NCBI GenBank assembly: GCA_964621785.1
Contig: CAZUPD010000010.1
Span: 43,159-107,158, forward strand
From: JACKDW01 sp964621785
GTDB taxonomy: Bacteria > Myxococcota_A > Polyangia > Nannocystales > Nannocystaceae
Reading direction: 5' to 3'
DNA length: 64,000 bases
Numbering within the stretch: position 1 is the first letter of the stretch; the number at the start of each line of letters is the position of its first letter. Shown here in pieces: positions 44,394-52,515 of this stretch. A program made the translations under genes and the position numbers. Under the pieces are notes generated by a model. The model made no database searches and was not told the origin of the DNA. It was given only the letters and a program-made list of their open reading frames with translations.

Positions 44394-44639
44394 ATGCTTA
44401 TACATTGGTGGCGGTGTCACGACTGCAAACTAAATGTGGATACATCAGAAGGCGATATCTATGGGGTGAGAGCGAGTGGCCCATTCCCGCACAACTGCGC
44501 GATTGGAAAGAGAGCGAGAAGAAACTGTCAGGATACGCGCTTGTCGATCGTTGTCGAAAATAGACAGTTCAATACTGTCCAGCTGGCCACGAAAAAGCAT
44601 GTCATGACTCTCCATCCACGGGTGAATTCGTGGGTTTAA
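44394..44639 (+). CDS. Doubtful small cysteine-containing frame
   Basis: 81 codons from an ATG at 44394, beginning MLIHWWRCHDCKLNVDTSEG. WRCHDC with a later HNC resembles the start of small zinc-ribbon proteins, but there is no ribosome-binding site, codon use is unlike neighbours, and the C-terminal half looks random. It may be a remnant or chance. Confidence 0.2.
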   Translation: MLIHWWRCHDCKLNVDTSEGDIYGVRASGPFPHNCAIGKRARRNCQDTRLSIVVENRQFNTVQLATKKHVMTLHPRVNSWV

Positions 44640-44896
44640 GGCCGAACAAGCGCGTTTCTAGTGATTGACAGGACAGGCGCTGCAGCGCTATACCTCAATT
44701 GCGTTGGAATGGTTTCGGCCAGTCTGATGCAGTCCTTTTTAATATCGCTTGGTAGCGAGTGTACGGTCAGAACTGGCCACATTCATCATCTGTTGGCTGC
44801 ATTTGAGTTTCGTGGAGGAACCTGTCTGATGCGACACCTTCGTGCCGCCCTCATCGCACGAGAGAGCGAGCGTTCGCTCGCCGTGGGGGTGCGTCG

Positions 44897-45751
44897 GTGA
44901 ACTACCAGTTGTTTGCTCGCATCGTACTCGCGGATGAGTACCACGAGGATGGCCGCTGCCTCCACGTTTCACTCGTTCCGACGTCGGCCTGTCGTCGTCT
45001 CCTCAAACAGTTGAAGCTCTCCTTTAAAAAGGATGTCGCAGGGGCCAGCTTGATCGCCGAGGTTTCCGACGTCGACACTCCGGTGGTTGCGACACCACCT
45101 GGCCTTGAGCTCACGTTTTATCTGCGGGTCGACGACCTCGACTTCGTACAGATCACCGACCACGGAGCTGCGGGCGAACTCGGGCCGGCGATTTTTTCCA
45201 ACGCTGGCCTCGACCCCGATGTCCGCGAGCTCGCGCTGGTTGAGGGGTCGCTGCGCGCCACCGACGGGTGCTACGGATTGGTGGTCCTCACCGAGCTGTC
45301 CGCGGCTTGGCTCACCGATCCACCTGTCTTTCGTATCAGCTTCAAAAGCCGTGCGCCGCGGTGGGTCTACTATCTCATCACCGACGTTGGTGAGCACCGC
45401 GGGGCGATCGACATCGTCGACGCCGACGTCGACGCGACTCCCGTCGTGTTTGGCGAAGCGGGCCGGCGCGAACTCAACCTCGAAGAAGACCCAAACGACA
45501 GACTCGCTGTGATTCTGCGCGACCAGTACCCGGATCACCGTCGGCTGCGGTTTATCTCCGACGACCACGTCGCGCACACCCATCGTGCGCGCACCAACAT
45601 CGAACTTCGGCTCGCTGGTGACATGGTTGCCGGCCCCCTCCCAAACCCTTCTCTCAGTAATTTCTCAACAGTCGAGGTTACTGCCAACTCAGAAACACAG
45701 CGAGAGGCTTCACTGTTTCAAATCATCAAGCATCTGACCCATTCGCTGTAG
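44897..45751 (+). CDS. Injection-cluster-associated protein of unknown function
   Basis: 284 residues from a GTG at 44897. It begins YQLFARIVLADEYHEDGRCL, followed by LVPTSACRRLLKQLKLSFKK, and continues as mixed beta structure (VTELTFY-like strands such as LELTFYLRVDDLDFVQITDH). No signal peptide, membrane span or catalytic motif is visible. It lies 18 bases before the sheath gene, at the head of the contractile cluster. Unassigned proteins with a similar opening are, to my recollection, found at the same place in other contractile injection loci, but I cannot verify that here. A structural or assembly role is inferred only from position. Confidence 0.6.
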   Translation: MNYQLFARIVLADEYHEDGRCLHVSLVPTSACRRLLKQLKLSFKKDVAGASLIAEVSDVDTPVVATPPGLELTFYLRVDDLDFVQITDHGAAGELGPAIFSNAGLDPDVRELALVEGSLRATDGCYGLVVLTELSAAWLTDPPVFRISFKSRAPRWVYYLITDVGEHRGAIDIVDADVDATPVVFGEAGRRELNLEEDPNDRLAVILRDQYPDHRRLRFISDDHVAHTHRARTNIELRLAGDMVAGPLPNPSLSNFSTVEVTANSETQREASLFQIIKHLTHSL

Positions 45752-45769
45752 AAGATCGGACAAGCAAAC

Positions 45770-47464
45770 ATGGCCACATACAGGACTCCAGGCGTTTACG
45801 TGGAAGAAATCTCAACCTTACCGCCCTCTGTCGCGGAGGTGTCGACGGCGGTACCAGCATTTTTCGGTTACACCGAAAAAGGGTCTGGTGTCGCGCGTAT
45901 CAGCACACTTCTCGAGTTTGAGGAATTGTTTGGGAAGGCGAAGCCGAGTGAATTCACAGTTACCACTCGGCCCGAGGATCCCGGCAAACCTGATGGCAAC
46001 CGCGTCATTGACTCGATTGTGCAAAAGGGCAACCCCGCGGCCAACCCTCAGCTCGCCTATGCGGTGAGTCTGTACTTCAAAAACGGTGGCGGCAGCTGCT
46101 ACATCGTGTCGGTCGGCAACTACGACACACAGCCAGACGTCGGCCACTTCACGGCCGGTCTCGCATCCCTCGAGCGGGAGGACGAGCCGACGCTCATTGT
46201 CCTGACCGATGCCGTACTGCTCAACTCCGCCGACTACTACGCGACGTGCCAAGCCGCCTTGGCGCAGTGCAACAAGCTCGGTGATCGCTTCACGATCCTC
46301 GACGTCAAAGACGGTGACGTCGACACCTTCCGCGGATCCTCGGGCATCGGTGCCAACAACCTGATGTACGGGGCTGCGTACCACCCGTACCTTCAGTCCT
46401 CGCTCGCCTACCACTACGACGAGGCGGGTGTCACGGTCGAGGCTGGTGGGGTGATCCAGGCGCCACAGGAGCAGACCTGGACCGTCTCGCTGGGTAGCGG
46501 AAGTGCAACTGCAAGTTTCACGGGCGCAGCCGGGTTGACGCCGAACGTGCAGGTCGTCGCCGGCGATTCCCAGGCAGACGTTGTATTTACAGTCAACAAA
46601 GAGATTCGCGAACTCACGATCACCAACTCTGACGGACGCACCGGCACAGACATAGCGAGTGCGTGGGCGACCTGGGCCGCCAACAATGACGCGGGCGGAT
46701 ACAACATTCAAGTTGACGGAGAGGGGTCGGCAGCTGTCGACACGCTCGGCGGAAACGTCACCCCCTTGGCTGCCGAGCAGGTGGTCGAGAATAACGACGT
46801 CACGCTCGCATCCCTCGTCGCCGGTGCCACGCCGGAGACCCAGCTCTACAACCAGATCAAGGTTGCCCTTGCGGCCCAGCGTGTCGTTCTCCCGCCGAGT
46901 GCAGCAATCGCCGGTGTGTATGCACAGACTGACCGCGACCGCGGCGTCTGGAAAGCCCCGGCCAATGTCGGTGTTTCGTCCATCATCGGACCTGTCTCAA
47001 AGATCACCCACACCGAGCAGGAAGGCCTCAACGTCGACCCGAACGCGGGCAAGTCGATCAATGCCATCCGGGCATTTGCCGGCAAGGGCACGCTCGTATG
47101 GGGTGCTCGGACGCTCGCGGGCAACGACAACGAGTGGCGGTACGTCTCGGTTCGTCGTCTCTTCATCACCATTGAGGAGTCGACTCAAAAGGCCACCGCC
47201 TTCGCAGTTTTTGAGCCCAACGACACGACGACATGGCTCAAGGTCAAGGGCATGATCGAAAGCTATCTCTATGGTCTGTGGGAGCGCGGTGCGCTCGCGG
47301 GCTCGACCCCCGACGCGGCCTACTTCGTCAACGTTGGCCTCGGAAAAACCATGACCACACAGGATGTGTTGGAGGGGCGCATGATCGTCGAGATCGGCGT
47401 GGCCGCGGTTCGCCCGGCCGAGTTCATCATCCTTCGTTTCACCCACAAGCTTCAGGAAGCCTAG
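45770..47464 (+). CDS. Contractile tail sheath protein
   Basis: 564 residues. The opening YRTPGVYVEEISTLPPSVAE and VSTAVPAFFGYTEKGS is the standard N-terminus of phage-tail-like sheath proteins (Afp2-4/Pvc, T4 gp18 family). The C-terminal domain with KGTLVWGARTLAGNDNEWRY, VSVRRLFITIEESTQKATAF and AEFIILRFTHKLQEA is the conserved sheath core that wraps the tube. The middle part (about 230-350) is a variable surface insertion. Sheath contraction drives the tube and spike through a target membrane. Only one sheath gene is present here, whereas Afp/PVC loci have three. Confidence 0.95.
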   Translation: MATYRTPGVYVEEISTLPPSVAEVSTAVPAFFGYTEKGSGVARISTLLEFEELFGKAKPSEFTVTTRPEDPGKPDGNRVIDSIVQKGNPAANPQLAYAVSLYFKNGGGSCYIVSVGNYDTQPDVGHFTAGLASLEREDEPTLIVLTDAVLLNSADYYATCQAALAQCNKLGDRFTILDVKDGDVDTFRGSSGIGANNLMYGAAYHPYLQSSLAYHYDEAGVTVEAGGVIQAPQEQTWTVSLGSGSATASFTGAAGLTPNVQVVAGDSQADVVFTVNKEIRELTITNSDGRTGTDIASAWATWAANNDAGGYNIQVDGEGSAAVDTLGGNVTPLAAEQVVENNDVTLASLVAGATPETQLYNQIKVALAAQRVVLPPSAAIAGVYAQTDRDRGVWKAPANVGVSSIIGPVSKITHTEQEGLNVDPNAGKSINAIRAFAGKGTLVWGARTLAGNDNEWRYVSVRRLFITIEESTQKATAFAVFEPNDTTTWLKVKGMIESYLYGLWERGALAGSTPDAAYFVNVGLGKTMTTQDVLEGRMIVEIGVAAVRPAEFIILRFTHKLQEA

Positions 47465-47510
47465 TCCGTAATCGACATCGGATTCGCACCTGCACACAGG
47501 AGTTCCCAAA

Positions 47511-47984
47511 ATGGCATTATCGACCTCAGAGATCAAAGCGGCGTACCCATTACCGGTCTACAACTTTCGGGTTGAGATCGCCGGCACAGCAGTCTCCTTC
47601 TCGGAAGTTTCCGGATTGAGCATTTCGGTGGAGACCACGACCTATAAAGAGAGCCCAACAGAAAGTGGCAAATTGGGTCCCGTGGTCATGCACATGCCGG
47701 CCCAAGCCGCCGCGGTTAATGTGTCCCTCAAAAAGGGACTTGTTCGCAAAACCAGCGTCGCCACGCTGTACGCTTGGCTCAAGTCGACGCAGATCAACCA
47801 AGTCGAGAAAAAGGACATTTACGTGCGCCTGCTCGACGAGACAGGTACAACATCGATCAGTTGGAAGATCGTCAATGCATTTCCGACCAAACTCGATGTC
47901 CCCAGCTTTGACGCGACCTCGAACGAAGTTGCGATCGAGAGCATGGACCTGATGGCCGATCGTATCCTCATCGAAGAGGCCTGA
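47511..47984 (+). CDS. Tail tube protein 1 (gp19/Afp1-like)
   Basis: 157 residues, with an AGGAG Shine-Dalgarno 8 bases before the ATG. YNFRVEIAGTAVSFSEVSGL is the hallmark of the T4 gp19/Afp1 tube family; WKIVNAFPTKLDVPSFDATS and EVAIESMDLMADRI complete the fold. The protein should form the hexameric rings of the inner tube inside the sheath. It is the best candidate for the main tube subunit because it directly follows the sheath gene. Confidence 0.93.
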   Translation: MALSTSEIKAAYPLPVYNFRVEIAGTAVSFSEVSGLSISVETTTYKESPTESGKLGPVVMHMPAQAAAVNVSLKKGLVRKTSVATLYAWLKSTQINQVEKKDIYVRLLDETGTTSISWKIVNAFPTKLDVPSFDATSNEVAIESMDLMADRILIEEA

Positions 47985-48131
47985 TCGCGTGTGAACGCAC
48001 CCGTCGCATCGCCGCACCCGTGTGTCCCTCGGGAGTGGACTCCGACGAACCTGTTTCGTCGGTCATACCACGCCAGACCGCGGGGAGGTCCGATGCGGCG
48101 GGTTATCAGCAATCTACAGTCGGGGTGACCG

Positions 48132-48575
48132 ATGGCGGAAACAGTCGAGGAGCAGCGCAAGCGCTATCCGTTGATGACCTACAACTTTCGCGTGGACGTC
48201 GGGTCCGCGACGATGAGTTTTTCCGAAGTATCGGGCCTCAAGCGCGAGTACGAACACGTGACCTACCGCCACGGATTGAGCTACACCGAGGGCGAGCAAA
48301 TCACCACCTATTACATCGACAAGTACAGCGCGATCACGATGAAGCGCGGAACGATCAAAGGGGCCGCTGGCCTGCAGTCGTGGCTCGACAGCAAAGACGA
48401 AAAACCGCTCAGCGTGCATCTGTGCGACGACCAAGGGATCCCCGTGGTGACCTGGAAAATCGCCAAGGCCGTACCTGTGAAGTTCGAGGGCCCTTCGTTC
48501 AGCGCTTCGGGCAACGAAGTTGCCGTCGATACCCTCGAAGTCATGGCGGCCGGAATCAAGGTCAATTACAGCTAA
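48132..48575 (+). CDS. Tail tube protein 2 (gp19 family)
   Basis: 147 residues, in the same family as the preceding tube protein: YNFRVDVGSATMSFSEVSGL at the N-terminus and WKIAKAVPVKFEGPSFSASG near the end, but YEHVTYRHGLSYTEGEQITT in between differs. In Afp/PVC systems a second tube-family protein (Afp5-like) forms the ring joining the tube to the spike hub, and this is the likely role. GGGGTGA precedes the ATG. Confidence 0.9.
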   Translation: MAETVEEQRKRYPLMTYNFRVDVGSATMSFSEVSGLKREYEHVTYRHGLSYTEGEQITTYYIDKYSAITMKRGTIKGAAGLQSWLDSKDEKPLSVHLCDDQGIPVVTWKIAKAVPVKFEGPSFSASGNEVAVDTLEVMAAGIKVNYS

Positions 48576-48649
48576 CAGGGAGTCGGTAAGTGTTTGTACA
48601 TGAAAGTCGAATCGACCGCACTGCGCGAGAAAGGGTAGGGTAGGCGAGG

Positions 48650-49102
48650 ATGTTGTACGACGACCTCGTGCTCGGCTTCCGTTTTGGGGTGTTTTTCTTC
48701 GCCGGCGGACTGATCCCCAACCCTTTGGACATTCGGTTCCAAAAAGTATCGGGCCTCAGCAGCACGGTGACCACCCGGGATATCCAGGAGGGTGGACAAA
48801 ATTTGTACACACAAAAAGTGCCCGAGCGGATCAGCTACGACAACCTTGTGCTCGAGCGCGGGATGGTCGTCGGCTCACCGCTCAACATCGAGTTTAACGT
48901 GGCGATGTCGATGTTTACATTTGCCCCGTCCAACGTATTGGTCACCCTCCTCAGTGGATCTTCGATTCCCCTCGGTGCGTGGTTGTTTATCAAGGCCTAT
49001 CCCGTGCGCTGGTCGACCTCCGACCTCGACGCCAGTCAGTCCAGTGTTGTGATCGACACGATGGAACTGGCCTACACGAGAATGCAGATCCTACGGATTT
49101 AG
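48650..49102 (+). CDS. Tail tube protein 3 / tube-initiator-like (gp19 family)
   Basis: 150 residues, divergent from the other two. It begins YDDLVLGFRFGVFFFAGGLI and then PLDIRFQKVSGLSSTVTTRD, and ends LFIKAYPVRWSTSDLDASQS and DTMELAYTRMQI. The pattern RFxKVSGL ... WxxSDLDAS is that of the more divergent tube-like baseplate proteins. It is likely a hub or initiator ring and not bulk tube. It is followed immediately by the DUF5908 gene. Confidence 0.85.
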   Translation: MLYDDLVLGFRFGVFFFAGGLIPNPLDIRFQKVSGLSSTVTTRDIQEGGQNLYTQKVPERISYDNLVLERGMVVGSPLNIEFNVAMSMFTFAPSNVLVTLLSGSSIPLGAWLFIKAYPVRWSTSDLDASQSSVVIDTMELAYTRMQILRI

Positions 49103-49104
49103 TG

Positions 49105-49293
49105 ATGCCCATCGAAATTACAGAGCTCATCATTCGCGCCGTCTCCGATCGTCCGTCGAGCGGGTGTGCGGGTGAGAACGACGGCAAGGGGAAGCCCGAG
49201 TCCGGCGGTGGCGGTGCGTGTGAGTCTGATGCGGTGGTCCGCGAGTGTGTGCGCCAAGTGATGCACATCCTGCGCCGGAGTCAGGAGCGGTAA
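49105..49293 (+). CDS. Small DUF5908-like protein
   Basis: 62 residues from an ATG 2 bases after the previous stop: MPIEITELIIRAVSDRPSSG, a Gly/Lys-rich centre, and CVRQVMHILRRSQER. The MPIEIxELxIRA opening is the signature of DUF5908, tiny proteins found in contractile injection loci between tube and LysM genes. Their role is unknown; a baseplate assembly factor is plausible. The next gene starts 2 bases after its stop. Confidence 0.78.
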   Translation: MPIEITELIIRAVSDRPSSGCAGENDGKGKPESGGGGACESDAVVRECVRQVMHILRRSQER

Positions 49294-49295
49294 CC

Positions 49296-50018
49296 ATGGG
49301 ATTGTTGAGCCGCTTCAAACTGCAAAAACTCAAGATCAGTGTCTACGACACGCGCAAGCGTTCGGGCTTCTCGTTTAACAGCTTTGAGGTCATGTTCAAT
49401 CCGACCTCGCTGTCGATGAGCCATGAAAATGTGTACGAAAAATGTCAGGGCTTCAACTCCAGCGGGAGCGAGGCTCGCTATGCCCACAGTCGCTCCGAGG
49501 AGCTCTCGCTCGACATCGTGATCGACGGAACCGGCGTCGACCAAATGGGCTTGATGAAGTTGCTCAAACCGACGCCGGATGTCACCACCCAAGTCGACGA
49601 CTTCCTCGAAAAGTGCTTTCACATGGACGGTGAGTACCACGAGCCGAAGTTCTTGCGGATCTCGTGGGGAGACGGTGTCCTGCAGAGTTTTGATTGTAGG
49701 CTCAAGAAAGTCGATATCAAATACACCGCATTCGAACGTTCGGGTGCCCCGATGCGGGCCGAGCTCACCGCCGTGTTCGTCGAGGATATTGAGCAGAGCA
49801 AACGCCAAAAATTAGAAGGCAAAAGCTCACCGGACCTCAGCCACTCACGGATCGTTCGCAACGGTGACAGCTTGCCACAAATGTGTAAGGCCATCTATGG
49901 GTCGGCCGAGCACTATCTCCGAGTTGCTCGCGCAAACGGCCTCGACAACTTCCGAGCACTGGTGCCGGGGCAGGAAATTGTATTTCCACCGATTCCCAAG
50001 GGGGCAGTGAAAAAATGA
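49296..50018 (+). CDS. LysM-domain tube/baseplate adaptor (Afp7-like)
   Basis: 240 residues from an ATG with AGGAG 8 bases upstream; the frame is open to 49245. An N-terminal domain (FNSFEVMFNPTSLSMSHENV) is followed by a C-terminal LysM-like module (RIVRNGDSLPQMCKAIYGSA, then LVPGQEIVFPP). This is the arrangement of Afp7/T4 gp53-like proteins, which clamp the hub to the baseplate. Here LysM probably serves protein packing and not peptidoglycan binding. Its TGA overlaps the ATG of the spike gene (ATGA). Confidence 0.9.
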   Translation: MGLLSRFKLQKLKISVYDTRKRSGFSFNSFEVMFNPTSLSMSHENVYEKCQGFNSSGSEARYAHSRSEELSLDIVIDGTGVDQMGLMKLLKPTPDVTTQVDDFLEKCFHMDGEYHEPKFLRISWGDGVLQSFDCRLKKVDIKYTAFERSGAPMRAELTAVFVEDIEQSKRQKLEGKSSPDLSHSRIVRNGDSLPQMCKAIYGSAEHYLRVARANGLDNFRALVPGQEIVFPPIPKGAVKK

Positions 50019-51655
50019 GTGTCCCCACCGTCAACGTACTCAGCGGAGGCACTGACCTCGGTGCGACCTATGAGTTGTTGTCGGTCGACATTGTCCACGA
50101 AGTCAATCGGATCCCCTACGCCAGCGTCCGGTTGATTGACGGAAGTATCGCCGACCAAGGATTTCCGGCGACCGACGACGCCCTCGCCGAGCCAGGGACC
50201 GAAATTGAGATCGCCCTAGGCTACGAAGGCGAGGGGAGCGAGACCGTCTTCAGCGGAATCGTTGTACGTCAAACTTTAGAGGCCGGCTCGCAGGGAGCCG
50301 TGTTGGCGATCGAGATCAAAGACCCCGCGTTTAAGCTGACCCGTGGGCGGAAGAACCTTGTCTTCCCAGAGTCGACCGACAGCGATGCAATTGCAAAGAT
50401 CTTGAAAAATGCCGGCGCCAAGGCGGGCACCGCCGCGACGACGAAGGCCAAGTATCACGAGCTTGTGCAGTACCAAGCGACCGACTGGGATTTCATCGTT
50501 TCGCGTGCTCAGGCAAATGGGCTCGCCGTGGTGGTGGACGCCGGCGAGGTCTCCACGGTCGAACTCAAGCCGGCGAGCAAAGGCCCGCTCACGATCACCT
50601 ACGGTCTCGACGAGATCTACGATGTCGAGCTTGAACTCGATACCGAACATCAATTTGGCGAGGTTTCGAGTTCAGCCTGGGATCCAAAAAAACTTGCACT
50701 TACAACCGCAACCAAAGCGGCACCGGTCACGCTCGGGCAGGGGGATGTCGATGGCAAAACAGTCGCCGGCAAGGTCGGTGGCGCCACCTGTGACCTGCAA
50801 TATCCCGCAGTCATGGATCCCAAAGAGCAGCAGGCGTGGGCCGACGCTGAATTGGCGCGCACCCGCTTGGCCATGATCCGCGGGCGGATTTCGGTCAAGG
50901 GCACCGCCGAGGCGAAACTACTCGACGGCCTCGACCTACAGGGCGTGGGTGCGCGATTTACCGGCATGTCCCTGATTTCGGGTGTGCGTCACCGTGTCGA
51001 CCGTGACGGTTGGCGTACCGACATTGCGCTTGGTCTTTCGCCACAAAAGTTCTCCACGCATCGCGAGTTTGCCGGCCCCCAGGCCTCTGGCCTGTTGCCT
51101 CCTGTGCAGGGGTTACAGATCGGGATTGTCGACAAGTTTGCCGAGGATCCCGAGGGCGAGTTGCGGGTCAAAGTCATATTACCCGCCATCGACCCTGCGA
51201 AAGGGGCGGTTTGGGCACGACTTGCGGCACCGGATGCCGGTGATGCCCATGGTTACTTGTTTCGCCCCGAGAAAGGCGATGAAGTCGTCGTCGGGTTTTT
51301 CGACAACGACCCGCGACAACCCGTGATTTTGGGGGCGATGTTCGGATCGAAAAACAAGCCTCCACCTGAGCTAATGGACATCACCGAAGACAACATCGTC
51401 AAGGCGATTTTTAGCAAGTTGGGGACCACATTGGCATTTGTCGACGATAAGAAAGCATCTTTCTTTATCGAAACACCCAATATGAACACGATTGTGTTCG
51501 ATGACGATGCCCAATCGATCCTGATCAGTGATGAGCACGGCAACGCCATCACGATGGACAAAAATGGGATCACCATCAAATCGTCGAAAGACCTGACCCT
51601 TGACGGTGCCTCGGGCAATGTCGTCATCAAGGGCAAAAAGGTGGATGTCAAATGA
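50015..51655 (+). CDS. VgrG/gp5-gp27-like spike protein (Afp8-like)
   Basis: 546 residues. The gp27-like hub domains cover about 1-340 (ITYGLDEIYDVELELDTEHQ). An OB-fold gp5 domain covers about 365-452 (LRVKVILPAIDPAKGAVWAR; YLFRPEKGDEVVVGFFDNDP; RQPVILGAMFGSKNKPP). The end is a beta-helix needle of short repeats (NTIVFDDDAQSILISDEHGN; AITMDKNGITIKSSKDLTLD). It forms the trimeric piercing spike at the tube tip. It starts inside the LysM gene stop and ends with an ATGA overlap with gp25. Confidence 0.94.
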   Translation: MSVPTVNVLSGGTDLGATYELLSVDIVHEVNRIPYASVRLIDGSIADQGFPATDDALAEPGTEIEIALGYEGEGSETVFSGIVVRQTLEAGSQGAVLAIEIKDPAFKLTRGRKNLVFPESTDSDAIAKILKNAGAKAGTAATTKAKYHELVQYQATDWDFIVSRAQANGLAVVVDAGEVSTVELKPASKGPLTITYGLDEIYDVELELDTEHQFGEVSSSAWDPKKLALTTATKAAPVTLGQGDVDGKTVAGKVGGATCDLQYPAVMDPKEQQAWADAELARTRLAMIRGRISVKGTAEAKLLDGLDLQGVGARFTGMSLISGVRHRVDRDGWRTDIALGLSPQKFSTHREFAGPQASGLLPPVQGLQIGIVDKFAEDPEGELRVKVILPAIDPAKGAVWARLAAPDAGDAHGYLFRPEKGDEVVVGFFDNDPRQPVILGAMFGSKNKPPPELMDITEDNIVKAIFSKLGTTLAFVDDKKASFFIETPNMNTIVFDDDAQSILISDEHGNAITMDKNGITIKSSKDLTLDGASGNVVIKGKKVDVK

Positions 51656-52074
51656 AACGCCAGGGGCAGCCGCGGTCATTTCTCGGAACGGGGTGGGCCT
51701 TTCCACCACAGTTCGCCGCCCAAGGAAGCGAAGTTCGCCTCGTTAGCGGTGTCGAGGATATCCATCAGAGTCTCCAAATTCTGCTGTCGACCTCCCTCGG
51801 AGAGCGTATCCTGCAGGAGGACTTTGGCTGCGACCTCAGCAGTCTCCAGTTTGAGGAGGCAGACCAGGCGCTAGTCAATGCAATTACTTCTCTGGTCACC
51901 GATGCGATCGTGTACCACGAAACCCGGGTCAAACTGCAAAAAATCGATGTTTCACAGGATAGTGAGAATCCGGGAATCATCTATATTCGCCTCGACTATA
52001 CTGTAAAAACCACCAACTCTCGGTACAATATGGTGTATCCATTCTACCTCAACGAGGCAGTCGCAGGAGTTTAA
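51652..52074 (+). CDS. gp25-like baseplate wedge protein (Afp9-like)
   Basis: 140 residues with the gp25/IraD-lysozyme-like fold: FLGTGWAFPPQFAAQGSEVR, VEDIHQSLQILLSTSLGERI and LQEDFGCDLSSLQFEEADQA. The ERILQEDFGCDL stretch is the family signature (in phage and T6SS, the site that starts sheath polymerisation). It overlaps the spike gene by 4 bases, and the PAAR gene begins 1 base after its stop. Confidence 0.94.
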   Translation: MKRQGQPRSFLGTGWAFPPQFAAQGSEVRLVSGVEDIHQSLQILLSTSLGERILQEDFGCDLSSLQFEEADQALVNAITSLVTDAIVYHETRVKLQKIDVSQDSENPGIIYIRLDYTVKTTNSRYNMVYPFYLNEAVAGV

Positions 52075-52075
52075 T

Positions 52076-52510
52076 ATGGCGGACTTTATCCTTGTAGATG
52101 GCGATACCGTGACGTTCTTGCCGGCATTTCCTCCGGCGCTGGTCACCGTGCAACCGGGCAAGATCGAGGGCAGCGGGCCGGCGACGATCGGTGGGAAAAA
52201 GATCTGTATCGACGGCGATGAGGCCAGTGTTGAGGTGGCGAACTGCCCGTATGTTGCCCCTCCCTATGTAATTCCCGGAACCGGGACCCTCAAAATTGAC
52301 TCGTTGGCGGGCAACCAAAAGGCGAAAAAAACCAAGACCGGTGGGACCGTGGTATTGCTGAAAGGAATACAATTCAACGCAGTATTCGAAGTCGATAGCC
52401 CTGCGAAACAACCTCCACCCGGGCCCGGGGCGCCACAGCCCGACTCGACGTCGAGTTACAGCGGATGTGGCTCATTCACCAATTCGAATGTGAAGTTTAA
52501 AGGGGCGTAA
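52076..52510 (+). CDS. PAAR-like spike-tip protein (Afp10-like)
   Basis: 144 residues. The N-terminal 100 residues are beta-rich, with GDEASVEVANCPYVAPPYVI and GTGTLKIDSLAGNQ, resembling PAAR-like tips of Afp10/DUF4280 type. A Pro-rich linker (KQPPPPGPGAPQPDS) precedes a short Cys/Ser-rich end (SYSGCGSFTNSNVKFKG). The tip caps the spike and may carry effectors or metal. The linker and tail are slightly unusual and could bind a cargo. Confidence 0.82.
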   Translation: MADFILVDGDTVTFLPAFPPALVTVQPGKIEGSGPATIGGKKICIDGDEASVEVANCPYVAPPYVIPGTGTLKIDSLAGNQKAKKTKTGGTVVLLKGIQFNAVFEVDSPAKQPPPGPGAPQPDSTSSYSGCGSFTNSNVKFKGA

Positions 52511-52515
52511 CACGC

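Larger units (their letters stand above)
43842..44896. other. About 1 kb of weakly coding DNA before the injection cluster
   Basis: No convincing gene on either strand apart from one low-confidence small frame at 44394. Codon bias is lost and several A-rich stretches occur. Notable structures: CGCCGA/TCGGCG (44063-44088) and an extended 13-bp hairpin with two G-U pairs at 44103-44131. Another is GCGAGCG-TT-CGCTCGC at 44866-44881, just before the first cluster gene. The region could hold promoters, a small RNA or gene remnants. Confidence 0.5.

Noticed and set aside
44661..44900. Plus-strand frame ending at the start of the first injection gene
   Set aside because: No ribosome-binding site and no family resemblance, and it includes the hairpin at 44866-44881; probably chance.
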